Part shown: positions 47,001-58,745 of the stretch, in pieces
Layout of the letters: the number at the start of each line of letters is the position of its first letter
How positions within the stretch are numbered: position 1 is the stretch's first letter
Position numbers and translations under genes: made by a program
The notes under the pieces: model-generated
What the model saw: the letters and a program-made list of their open reading frames with translations, nothing else
What the model was told of the DNA's origin: nothing
Database searches by the model: none
From: Xiphias gladius
Lineage: Eukaryota; Chordata; Actinopteri; Istiophoriformes; Xiphiidae
DNA length: 64,000 nt
NCBI RefSeq assembly: GCF_016859285.1
Contig: NC_053406.1
Location: 6,875,001 to 6,939,000, forward strand
Direction: 5' to 3'

Positions 47001-50000
47001 ACACAATGCTACATTCACCAGTAAGCAATCCTTCTCCTTTGAAATGGGTTAGAAAAGAAACCAAGATGCAGTTTGCAGATAGGCAATGTCACTCTCGTGG
47101 CTGTACATTTTTACTTTCCTTTAGGTTTGCAGAAATATAAAAACTTGTAAACATGTCAAAACTGGAAATAAACATTGCTTAGGAAATACTTCTATGAGGA
47201 TATTTATTGTACAGCATGTACAAGGTTTGGCTCTAGTTAAACAATTCAAATGTCATTGTTTTATTTCGACGAATTACTTGGTTGTTGTTTGTTGATTTGT
47301 CCATCAAACGAACACGATCATTGCTATCCCGTCTTTGGATAAATGATTAGCATGCCGCTGAAGTCCTACTCTGCACTCCTGGGTGCCTTAATTAAGACCA
47401 AACTTCTGAAAATCAATTATGTCAACCTTGAAACTCATTCACAGCAAATTAATCGATACAGTTTGCTGACTCAGACTGTATACCTCACTGGTGAAGTGTT
47501 CCTTACATCATCACAACCACATAAAACTCTTTTAATAACACAGCACACATAATGGACCCTGCATGTTCTGGGCTGATTGAGCCCTTTCGTATCATGAATG
47601 AGGGGAAGTTCATTTAAGGCGCTTCAACTTAATCCTGCTTAAGTCTGGGTAATGTGGTAATCGGAATTTGAGCAGGGGAGCAAGAAGTTTATGCTGACAC
47701 ATACTTGGCTGATAGAAAGCATTAACATAAAAAGGAAAATGTACTTCATGGCACAGCATAATTTGGCTCACTGGGGAGTGGGGAACTTGATAAAGTGCTG
47801 AGGCCCTTCCCATAGGGACACCTTGGGAACAGTGGCAGTGTGCGTGTGTGTTTGTGTCTGAAAACGAGAGAGTGAGAGAGAGACCTAAGGGAGGTCAAGT
47901 CCACCAGCAGTGTCCCCGCTCCATCTAAAAGCAAAACCCCCTCCAATGATAAGGCCAGCAGCATATACAGTGTATTCTCCAGTGTGTCTTCATGAGAAGT
48001 GACTGCACTAATAAAAAGGCCCGCCTGCCCACAGACCATGCTGAGAGACCCAGATAATACACAGCACTACAGGGAGCTGAAAGCCAACAGCTATATTTAC
48101 TATAGATTATAGTGCATGATTGTAATGTAGTAGCCGGGGAAAAAACTGACCCAAACAGGTCAAAAGGGACAGAGCTTCTTTTGTTTTCACAGTGATGGTT
48201 TCTGGTTGGCTTTATTTGCACACAGGCTGTGAGTTCAGTTGCCCAGCAGCAGAAAACAGGAAAGGGAGGAACAGGACATTGGCTCTCTGGACCCCAAAGT
48301 GTGTCTTCTTTTCTATTATCATTAATCGGGCTCAACATATCTGCTGCTCATTTTAACTTTTAACATGTTGGCACACGCCGATCTGCAGCCTGCAGCCCGC
48401 AGCCTGCAACTTCCCTCACTTTTGATTTCAAGTTCATCCAATATGCCTCTGTCTCTGCCAGCTTCTTCATCTGGCATAATAGTCTGGAATACGTTTTTAG
48501 AGAAGTTGGCAGAAATGTGCATGTCTACCTTTTTCGGAGCAAAGTTTTTCATGCTTGACGTCCTTCCTCAAAGGCAGAGGGCAGCAACGCTCTACTGGCT
48601 ATCTTCAGTGATATTGTCTTGATGCACAGAGCCACTCTGCTGCATTAAACCCGCGCCTGAAATGATTTGACCCCTCTATTTGGTGGAGGGCATGCAATGT
48701 GTGCGCAGGGCTGCGCTCGCAGGCCGGCAGATATGAAAGACCAGAGCAAATCATCAGATGGACAGATTTGATTCTGTAGCGTGTGGGAGCATCTAAAGTA
48801 CGTTATCACTGCCAGAGAAAATGACAGGCCTGTTATGATTCAAGGCCGATGATAAATGAAATCAAGTGGAGAGTTCTGCTGAAACTTGTAACCCAGAGAT
48901 GATTGAAAACGGTCCGCTGGCTGTGACAGCCATGTATCAGCTGAAAAAAAGACAAAGATACTGTATCTGTCTGTCTTATTAGCTGACAGCTCATTTTGGA
49001 GTTTCTCATGTAATAAACATGGACGGAGTGATTTACTGCACAAAGAGCAGTCGAGACACCCTACTTTAAAAGATGCTTTTTTATATAGAGAGTATTGGTT
49101 GATTCTACAGTCAGATCGGGTTAACATTACGAATCATCTGATTTACACTTCGATCCAAATTCCACTATGCACAGCCAGTGCTTACAGTTATGAACTACTG
49201 GCCAGCTGCTTTAAGATCGTGATGGATCAGTCTTCCGAGGCTAATTTGGTGCTCTAAGTGCTGTGGAGTCTTTCAGATCCTGGTGAAGTCAGAGATGCTT
49301 AGTAGGTTTGTTCCCCTTTTCTGTTTCTGAGCATGAATTATGTTTGATCAACTGAGGAGGTCCAGGTTTTCATGTGGATATTAAGACTGACTGAATATGG
49401 ATATGAATAAGGTTAGTTAAGTTAAGCGTCTCTACTCAGAGGAGGAGAAAAGCAAGCTCTGCAGCCAAGTTTGTGCTCACCCGCTTATGCCAAGCAGTTT
49501 GTTCGAACTCTGGAGTGTTTACCCTTTCAGTTTGGTTTGTTTGCGCAGGTGAGAGCAGTGCTTTTTGAACTTGGCACTGGATAACTCGACCAAAAATTAG
49601 TGTCTAAGTCCTCTGCCAAGAGAGCTAGGGTGTGGTTTGTTTGGGGTTACATAACCCATCCAGAGGACATGAGTATGAAAAGTTCTAAGTTGACCAAATG
49701 AACAGGTTTGGACTGAGAGTCAAGGTTCATTACAAAATTGTGAGGTTGACACACTATTGATAAAGTTCAACATACTGTGCTTTAGGTATAGGAATTGATT
49801 TCACACTAGCTTTCCTCCCTGCATCAACAAATCTGAAACAAAAGATAAGAGTATTAAAAGAGATTAAGGAAAATAATTCATCAATTTCAAATAAAGTGAG
49901 ACTTTACTAAAATAATCCTGCATCTGAAGGGTATCAGTAAACAATTGTTGTTTTGTTTGACAAAATACAGTGTAGGGATTAAAGAAAGGTTTAATACAAC

Positions 50001-53000
50001 CAGGAACCAAATCTCATCAGAAAACTTCAGTAAAACTTAACTGTACTTCTAAAAATGCATAAATTATTAAAGTATATAAATTTATGTTTGAGACTGAAAT
50101 AATGAGAGGTGACAATCTAAATCCATCAGTTCTCTTCACTTTTCATGTGTTTTTCTGGTATGGACACCAGAACAGGTGAATTCTAAATTTGTCAGTTTTT
50201 AGTGTTGCTTGTAAGGGTGCAATTACACCTCTGCTTAGTTTCTATTTTGGTGTAAAAAGCATTTTTATGACTGATTCACTGCAAAAATGATGACCCCCCG
50301 GGAGAATGGTTTGTTCTGATAAAAAGACAAACACACGGCTGAATTTAGTTCAGGTTTGATTCAGTTGTAAAGTCACGGCTAATGAGAATGAAAATAGAGA
50401 AAAGAAAGGAAAGTTATTTTTACTGCTTTATGCAAATCAATATGGTCCAGAGGACTATAGAGCACGGCTCCACTAAAAACTGATTCCATAACTGATTACA
50501 AAACAGCAGCCACATGACTCTTTGCGAAACAACCGCAACTAGGCATGGCAGGTCTGTTAAGCTTTGTATTTTTCGGTGTGCATGGGGCTCTCAAAGAGAT
50601 CTTATAAGAAAGAGTTTGGAGGTTATTTTTTTCTTTCCAAAACCAAAAACACGTAGGTGTAAGGAAAAGCGTAAGGAAAAGATTAAACAGGTCTGTCTGC
50701 TCTAATGTGAGCTGCAATTGTTAGCATGTTCAGCTAACTAGCTTAGTTCCTCGAGTAGTTAGCAAGCGCTACTTCCAAGGCCAAGGAGTGCTTCATTAAA
50801 TAACTTCATTAGTTTGTACGGTTACAAGTTATGTAAAAAAAACCTGCCCTCACAGCTACAGAAGCACATCCAGTGTTTATTACCCCACTGTGTGGAAGCT
50901 GGTACTGGGGTTTGGTACTGGGTCCGACATGCTAGGATAATGTTAGTATGTTGGTCCTGCTCCTGATTGATTCCAGCAACATTGCCTGAGATAGTGTTTG
51001 CCAAACACATTGGTTAGTCATCCTGCTCAAAGCCTTTTCTTTTCCAGCAAGTGGAACACACTGACTTAAAACATAACCAAATATGGTCATATTATATTAA
51101 TATGAGTCTGATTTTTGCTTAACCTTACTATAAATAAGGATAAGGTAAAATTCTAGGACGATCACTGAACTGCAATACAAGTACGACTGTGTTTATTTAT
51201 CTTCTTTATTTTCTGTCTTCAGCATGATCATCCACTGTCCACTGTCAGGATGCTGACTAGAGGTGGAAATCACATATTACTTTGCCGGTTTGAATCCCTT
51301 TGTTCAGTTTACTTCAAACATTCACAGTCCATAATTATGTAGTTAGTTCAATTTTTTCCTCGGCTAAGCTGCTGCTTCACTGTTCAATGGCACTTCAGCA
51401 CTTACAACAGAAAGTAATTGCATCAGCTTTTATATGGCCGTAACAGTCAACGTTAATTCTGTCCTCAGTTCAGTAGAATGCTCAGTCTGTTTTATATTTC
51501 AAGCTGTTAGTTCAGTTCAGTATAACTAGTACTGCACATAAGGTTGAGAGCTCCAACAGCCTATTTTTCACGATAGAGTTATCAGAGCCTTCGCTGTCTT
51601 TTAATATACTTTAACAAGAAAGTAACATGTGGATCTTCGCTAACAATAAGACTCTGAGTCACCAGTGAGGGGAGCTCTACTGCTAAAAACTACTGATTCG
51701 GTCAGTGACAATGATGATTCGGTATAGTCAACTGAACTCTTGTCGATAAAGATTTGTTCGTTCATGTACTGAACACGTCTAATGTTGACTTTGGGTTAGC
51801 AACATGAAGCTCAAACTTTTAGCACAATATCAAGTATTGTATGTAGCCATCAAGTGCACGTTTAACACCACTTTTGCATGGTTCTCTTTTTAAAACAGGT
51901 CAGGTGGAAACATAACCAGCAAAGTCTGTTTTCATCCAACTCACGGAACTGACATTATCTAACTAGTAAGAGCTGATAAAATCTGCTAGCAAACGTTATT
52001 TCGGCTGGTAAAATCAATAGTTGCCATTTAGAAATGAGAGGTATGCTGTTATCCACCGCTGTCTGAAATAAAGAACCCATGGTTTCAAAAATTACTAAGA
52101 ATTTTGAGTGGTTAATCGTAAGCTTGCCAGCAACCGTAACAAAAATCTTTTCTTTGTGATTTGATTGTAGATTTTAGGGTGTCCACTAATAACTGATTAA
52201 GATGAGTTTAAACTTTTTAAACTCATCTTAAAGTTTAAACAAGCACAGGAGCAAGACCCCACTTTAACAATCAGGTAAATAAGATACAACAGGCTAGAGA
52301 TTCTTGGGGAGGGGAACTATAAAATTAACTAGCCAAGCAAGGATAAATTATATTATTATGGTGCATTAACATCATCATCCAAAGATAATGTGCAGTAACA
52401 CTGGCACAGAGAGAAAGGGGAGCATGAACAGGCACATAGCCAAAATCCTCCAGGGGACAAAACAACTGAGATAGATGGAGGTTGGAAACAAGAGATAATG
52501 CAAAATATTTCAACGACCATAAATCTTTCTTTTCAAGCACTGGCGTGATAGGCCTATTACTTTAGAGACTATATCTTGGATAACGCTTTTGATGCTCCTC
52601 CAATATTTTTCTCCCAATCTTCAGGGAACTTTTACTGCTGTAGTTTGGGTGTGATTGAAATTTCAGATCGCGACACTCTGTGTGTGCAATTTTCTTATCA
52701 TTAGTTTTTTCCATTCAAGCCCCTCGAGTCCAAAATGACTCAGGCGGTGAGTTTGCTGCAGAGCAGGGAACCTCTTTGGTTATTAGATGACAAGTGTTGA
52801 AATGGAGGAACTGGTTTGTCATTGCTTTGGATGTCATTACACTTCGATTGTCTAAAAGTGTTTTGCAGATACATGCATGACACTTAAATTGATAGCTTTC
52901 CAATGAACATCTGTGTCTGACCAAACAATTTGCAGTTTCACAGGAGACAGTACAGTGCGGGAAGCCTGATTTCCATTTCAGTGGAATTACTTGTGGTATG

Positions 53001-55653
53001 AGAAAAAGATTACTGAGATTTTCATTGACTACAGTATCTCAATTTATTGCAGAACAATGTCTGATCTGTTTTACTTTTCCTCTTCTCAAAAGAATATCAA
53101 AGAATCTACTGCTGTCTTGCGCAGCAATGTTCAATTAACAATAGAATAACAGCCTAATGAGTGATTAATTGGGTGATTAGTCATTATCAAACTACACAGA
53201 TGATGTCATCAAATTAACACCGGGATGTGACAATGGGACCACTGTGAGGGCAGATTTGACAAGGAGATCAAAGAGATCCATTATAACCACTTGGTAAAAT
53301 GACACGGAGCATGTTTGGCACGGAGAATAATGTGATGAAGCTCTTGCTACACTCGTGATATGAGGATGAATCATCTCAGGAGAAAGTGTGCAGAAAGCCT
53401 CTGACCTGGGCCATTTCAAAAAGAAAAAGAAAAAAAAATAACATAGACAGGACCTAGTGTAGTCCTGTTGTTTGGAGACAACTCAGAGATTAACCCTCAT
53501 ATTTACCAAAGGCTTGAATATAAGGAAGAGTATTCAATATGATTAACATTAGACAGAAAAGCCTCTTTACAGCTGCCATGGTCATGCCCAAGTGAATTCA
53601 ATGAAAATCTCATTATTTTGCCTCATTATTTAATTTGCAATGGCAGCACCATAAATCAAGTTTGCTCCTTGCCTCAAGATAAGTCAGGTCAGGTTGAGTA
53701 AAGGGTATTTCTGAAACCTCTTATCACATGCACATCACCAGCAACACTTTGTAGCTGTAAATAATTATCAATCATCACAAATCATGTTTCGATACAGAAT
53801 TCACTAAAATAAAGCACAAGGGAAGTACATAATAAGCTGTAATACGATACAGCAAAAGCTTTCTGAAACTGTTGTTGTTATGTGTATACAATAAAAGCCT
53901 TTCAATGTGTTGTGAGGGCTTTTCTCAAAGACTTTGTTTTTAATATCACATGTAAGGGAGAGAAGGTTTTCCATCCTGGAAGCATTATAGGAGATCATTA
54001 TGGTAATACAGAGGCTTCAGAGCATGAGGATGCCAGCCTTGGTGGCAGGAGGCTAATGGCTTGTGTGTGCTCTGTTTAATAGCTTGTTTGAGTGGTTGTA
54101 TATAGCTCATGTATTTTAGCTCACTCTCTAGCCCTTGATTGGACTGAAGCATAAAAAAAAAATACACAGACTTAGTTTGCAAAATCATGCTGAATCAGTG
54201 GGTGGGTTTTTAGTACAATTTGATATATGATTAGTGGTTGTGAAAGTGAAAGTGTTTGTGTTTGTCAAAGTTTTTCATCGTTCTGAGGCAACATCAGGTA
54301 TGCAGTATGTGGCTCTATATGGGTTTCTATTTGTGACATTGGTGTGGAAAGTTGTAGTGCAAATGTCTAAAAGTTTTACCTTTTTTCATCTCTGTACCAT
54401 TCAAACTCTGGTGTGGGCACAGCGGTGGCGTCACACTGCAGGGTCCCCATGCGGCCAACCTGAGTCTCTGAGTTCTGGGTTTTCTTTATTGTCGGAGGGT
54501 CTGCAGAGTCACAAAATGTTGATAAAAGTCACATCAAGTTACACATGCTGCTACTCAGTTATTCCAGAATTGGTCCCATCTCATTTGGCAATTGTGTTTT
54601 CTTTCAGTTTCATTTGAAATACTTTGATTTCCTTTTCCTAAAAACTGAATTACTTTTATTGTGTCAGGTATGTCTGAAAAGGATCATTGATATAAGCCTT
54701 GGACAGAAGGAAAGGCCTGTCATACAATGACAAATGCTCTGTACTGAATTTGGCTGAACAAAGCAAACACATAACAAACCAACAAATCAGCTTCAATTTC
54801 TTCTTTGAAGAACATTTTACAGAGTAAAATTAAATTTTAGTTATCGCCCATTCAAGCCTCAGAAATCAATGTAGATAGATTTGGGGCTAAGAGTTACAAA
54901 CATCAAGATGGTCAGAAATACTGTATGTCCCATGGGGATTAATGCTCATTTTCCATTTAGGATTAAACACTAAGAAACTGTTTAATATAGAATTGTTTAT
55001 CATTTAATGCAGGCACTCAGACTTGGCTAAAGTACGGTTTGGGCAAACAGCCATACGTGATTTGTTGAGATCAAAGAAAATTCCCCTCCTCTGGGGGGAG
55101 TTGGTTTGTCATGTCTCATGAGCTGTTCATCAATCTTCAATGGCCAACTGATGTATTTCAGTCATCAGATCTGAACATGGACCCCTGACAAGAATTAACT
55201 AGGTGATCTTATTTTGAGTATTACTTGATTACTTGAGAACTACCATCGTAATGACATTTGCAATCAAACTTACAGATATTTCCCTTTCTGTCTGGATTCG
55301 TCTTGAAAAGGCTGAAGGGGGCTCCATAACTTTCAAGATACAACCTTCCCTCCCCATCACACACTATATTCTATGTCTCTACTCTTAACCCTAGTCTTGA
55401 CTATTATGTGATTTTATCTGTTGAGTGTATCATCTTGTTAAATTTTTAACATGAAAGCTGATGAGACCATTGATCAGTTTGCAAGATACTGTAGCATGTG
55501 CTGCAGTCTGTCGTTACTTACAGTTCACAACCACATTGACATATTTGACATCTGGTGTGGCGACGTCATTGCTGGCCTTGCATTCGTAACGACCCGCTTG
55601 GTTTCGCATGATACCTATAATGTCCAGGTACTCTTCTCCGTCCAATGGCTCTG
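43916..55653 (-). CDS. lsamp: limbic system-associated membrane protein, 3' four exons (partial)
   Basis: Minus-strand exons 55653-55522, 54500-54380, 46204-46056 and 44013-43916 join in phase with GT-AG introns. They encode the second half of Ig2, all of Ig3 and the GPI signal, about 165 residues. LSAMP is a GPI-anchored IgLON adhesion molecule of neurons that guides axons and synapse formation. Diagnostic segments are [52 protein letters not shown] and [12 protein letters not shown], followed by a hydrophobic tail ending LFFKC (human ends LLSKC). Ig3 cysteines are in LQCDA and NYTCVA; NVT, NYT and NAS are possible N-glycosylation sites. The RPG junction and tail favour LSAMP over NTM, OPCML, NEGR1 or IGLON5, and convergent linkage to gap43 supports it. 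The N-terminal exons are missing from the window. Confidence 0.93.
44024..44069. repeat. (GA)n microsatellite at the lsamp last-exon acceptor
   Basis: 23 uninterrupted GA units, which read (CT)n on the coding strand, ending 10 bases before the acceptor AG. Confidence 0.97.
44390..45290. mobile_element. dispersed repeat with internal inverted repeat (family D)
   Basis: ATCTGGTGGCCATGAGAGCTCA...GCACTGCAACTTAAGAA at 44410-44455 is inverted at about 44819-44858 (AAAGTTGCAGTACAATGAACTC...GGGCCACC). Beyond the second arm the sequence continues with phrases I recall from a common percomorph repeat (GAGAGAAAACTGTGGTTGCAT, GTGAGTTTCAGCTCA). No transposase is visible. Confidence 0.5.
45370..45660 (+). 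mobile_element. LINE (L2-like) 3' end fragment
   Basis: It begins with a short coding remnant ([17 protein letters not shown]). It ends with GTGTCTTTGAGTGCCTTTAAA, AGCGCTGGAAGAATAAAAG and short ATTA repeats, the usual teleost L2-like 3' terminus. Heavily 5'-truncated. Confidence 0.6.
46056..46204 (-). CDS. lsamp: lsamp exon: second half of Ig3
   Basis: 149-nt exon from acceptor CTCTCCAG to donor TATA|GTGAGT. It encodes [14 protein letters not shown], then the F-strand [12 protein letters not shown] and [14 protein letters not shown]. Entry phase 2, exit phase 1. Confidence 0.93.
46205..54379 (-). other. lsamp: lsamp intron within Ig3 (8.2 kb)
   Basis: Long intron without a recognised exon. 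It contains a perfect hairpin at 52197-52231. Stretches such as 48640-48800 and 53150-53230 are non-repetitive and could be regulatory. The rest is unremarkable AT-rich DNA. Confidence 0.8.
52197..52231. repeat. perfect 16-bp inverted repeat with 3-base loop
   Basis: TTAAGATGAGTTTAAA, then CTT, then the exact reverse complement TTTAAACTCATCTTAA. Confidence 0.95.
54380..54500 (-). CDS. lsamp: lsamp exon: first half of Ig3
   Basis: 121-nt exon from acceptor CTCTGCAG to donor AAAAAAG|GTAAAA. It encodes [16 protein letters not shown], the B-strand [11 protein letters not shown] and the C-strand FEWYRDEK. Enters in phase 1, leaves in phase 2. Confidence 0.93.
54501..55521 (-). other. lsamp: lsamp intron between Ig2 and Ig3 exons
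   Basis: 1.0-kb GT-AG intron; nothing else recognised. Confidence 0.85.
55522..55653 (-). CDS. lsamp: lsamp exon: second half of Ig2
   Basis: Encodes [35 protein letters not shown] and VNVVVN, ending at AACT|GTAAGT in phase 1. The start is ambiguous by one codon, because tandem CAGCAG acceptors allow 55653 or 55650. I chose 55653 because it is closer to the mammalian exon length. Confidence 0.9.
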
Positions 55654-55920
55654 CTGCAGAGTGATTGAGGGAGGCAAAAGGGAGAGGAAAAAAGAGGGAG
55701 ACAAAAGAGACTGATGAAGACAAAGTTATTGTCTGAGCTCCACCCTAGAGCAATAAAATTTAACTCTTAATTTTAGCTCTCACTTTCTCCCAGTGACTTT
55801 AACCATCATATTCTACTGGCCATCAGTTCCAATGAAATTGAAAATGACTAAAAGATGGATTTTTACTAGATGATTGTGTTGGACAACGACTGAACGCAGA
55901 TGAAGAACTTCTGAATTTTA

Positions 55921-56125
55921 AAGGAATAATTCAACATTTTGGGAAAATACATGCCACTCTCATATCTTTCCATTAGTTATTAAGATACACCCAGCAGCCA
56001 GTTGGATTATTTTATCATAAAGACTGGAAATAGGGGGGAACAGCTAGCCTGTCTATGTCCAAAGGTAAAACAAATACCAACCTAACAATGCCTAAAGCTC
56101 ACTAATTAACATGCTTATGTTAAGC
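55921..56125 (+). mobile_element. family B repeat, copy 2
   Basis: AAGGAATAATTCAACATTTTGGGAAAATAC, GCCACTCTCATATCTTTCC, AAAGACTGGAAATAGGGGG, ACAGCTAGCCTGTCTATGTCCAAAGGTAA and AAAGCTCACTAATTAACATG match the reverse complement of the right arm at 13030-13252. This is a single arm rather than a foldback. Confidence 0.65.
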
Positions 56126-58463
56126 CATCATACACTTTTGCTCAGGCTCTCCTTGAAGTCATTCATGGTGTTGCACTCGACTGTAAACACTAAAAGTAAT
56201 AGTGTGAAAAATTAAAAAAAGAGAGCTTGAGAAAGAAGTTCAAACCCTGCTTTCTTTCTCATCTCCATATACCTGGCTGATAATTTTGTGACGTGGGTGT
56301 CCTTATGTAAATGCTGTTTGGCCATCTAACAACCACTTTGCTTGATGCGTAGTGACACTTAAATTTCTTTGTGACTTGCTTTTGATTAAGGGGTAAATAA
56401 ATCAGGCATAAATTTGAACTACAGCATGCTTCCATGCTCATAATCCACAACAGAGTAATTCAAATTCACAGTTGGGTCATGCTGAAAAATCCAGACTGAA
56501 TGGCTTAGATTGACCCTTTAACTCAAAGCGCTTTTAATACTCAGAAACTGGTTTAGCAATTAGCTGTTTGTCTGAAAGCTCTGATTAACAGAGTAATGAT
56601 ATCTGCAAATGTCATCGCATTGAAAGATCTGGTATGTCTTATTAGATCTATGGGTGGGTCAGGAAGAGGAAATGGCAGTTTCTTTGATGTGTTGCCATGT
56701 TGATTATACTTCATCTTTTATCACATCTGTAGAAAGCATTGGTGAGAGGACCAATTGACATTATTATTTGTGATGTGATATGATAATATTAGGTGGATTT
56801 GTGTGACATTGCAATGAACAGAAATCGACAGAAATGTGATAATTAATGCTCTATATGATAATACACTGGAAACTACAAAGATGTTCATCTGACTTGAACA
56901 TCCATTTTACGTACATTTTGACCTGATGAACAATGAAATTATTGGAAATTGTCAAAACTGAATAAGGAATCACCTGCTCCTAGCCAGTATGCCAACAGTG
57001 CATCTCAGGGTATTTCTCAAAATGATACAATTATCTGCACTGAATGAGGGAGGGAATCTCTGAGGACCCAGCAAATGTAATAAATACAAAAATACAATAA
57101 ATACTTCCTTTAATCTAAGAAAATTGAGTGATGGAATCTTGTCTGCACAGAGATCTCTGGGGTGGGGGTGGGGGTGCACTATTTGTAACAACAGTAAATG
57201 TCAGTAGTCTCAGTTGTGAGAAAGTTCATGCTCATGTTCCAAGTGAGGGGCTGCAGGCTCTGTGAGACAGAACCACTGTGCCCTGAGAAATGAACCGGCA
57301 ACTTCAGGGACTCTGGTATGGGAGGTAAGTTGAAAAACAGCTGTTCTGCTTTGGTGAACACACATAAATGCTATGCCATTTCATGCCTTAAAACTCACAA
57401 AAACAACAGGTTACAACACCCCAAAAACATCTGTCTGAGTTTTACAAATGCCTGAAGCTCAAAGGCCTAATATCTAAAAGCTGGCTCTGAAAAATTATGT
57501 AAATGATCGAAATCAAGTGCATGATGGAGATGGAGGCAGCTGATACTGCGTTATTTCATGATGATTGAAAGATCAGTGGGATCATGATCAAAGTCTAAAC
57601 CAGATCATATTCAGCTGTCCCTGGACAAACTGCCAGAGTAAAATGATTGGAGAGGTAGGCTTGAGAATCTGTTGCCATGGAAATTCTATTGAAGCTCAAT
57701 CTCTTCTTCAGTGCTTTGGTTTGGTGCTGGATGAAGAGAGAGCATACCACGTGACAGCAAAGATCAAAAAAGAGAGAGGAGAGGAGAGAAGAGAATTTAA
57801 ATGACAGATGAGAGGAAGCGGCTCGACTAGTTGTTTAAGCGCCGCAATTAACTGTCAGTTATCTCACCTGCTGTGAATAGAGAGCAGCTCAATCATCAAG
57901 GATGAATGGAACGTGATGTGCTGTCTAAAGAAACAATTCATTACAATACAACATTTCACGCATCTTTGTCTGCACCCTCGGGAGAATACTGCCTCCTGCA
58001 CATAAAGAGTGTACTTCACGAGTTATCTTTTTAATGAAGTGTAATGAAGATAGATTGGTTAATCTTGTCTAGAGGGAATTGAATGGAGTGTGTGTACATT
58101 ATATGTGGGCAAGTGTATGCACACATGCCCTCGCCTGTGTGTGGAGGCGTGATGTCTCTATGGTGAATATGAAGTCTGCATGCATGCATTGGGGTGCAGA
58201 AACATTTCTAGAAGGTTTTCTTGGAGCGCTGAGTGCAGTGACTGATTTAAAGTGTGTACATTAGAAAAGCCCCATGAATCCTGGCATTACACTATATTAT
58301 ATCACATCACATTTTTATGCTTATCTGGATAGAGGAGGGAGAGTGGGTGACAGAGACGAAAGAGTACATTAAGTAAAGGAAGGACAAGGAGTGACTATAT
58401 ATTTTTATACTTTTCCAGATAGCTCAATAGCTACATAGGCCAAGATAGGTAACGTGCTAAGTT

Positions 58464-58483
58464 AAAAAAAAAAAAAAAAAAAA
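58464..58483. repeat. poly(A) run
   Basis: About 20 A; it lies just upstream of the family C copy 2. Confidence 0.9.
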
Positions 58484-58559
58484 TTATTAACAATTCTGAG
58501 TCTACAGCCATTCTAGCAGCTCTGTGTGGCTGTACTGCTAAAGAAAGTACCCAGAATTT

Positions 58560-58745
58560 GTTCATAAACATTTTAATACCTGATGATGGTGCTAGATGAA
58601 AGGTTGGGGGATCACCAACGTTAGTAGGCTTTATCTTCTGGTGACCGTGAATGTCTGCACTAAATTCCGTGGCAATCTATCCCATATTTGCTGAGATATT
58701 TATGCCATTGGCATCCCAAGAGCCAAGCTAGCATGGCTACAAGTT
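58560..58745 (-). mobile_element. family C repeat, copy 2 (inverted, partial)
   Basis: GATGGTGCTAGATGAAAGG, GGGGGATCACCAACGTTAG, ATCTTCTGGTGACC, TGAATGTCTGCAC and GCAATCTATCCCATA are, in reverse complement, the phrases of the copy at 5990-6715. Confidence 0.6.
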
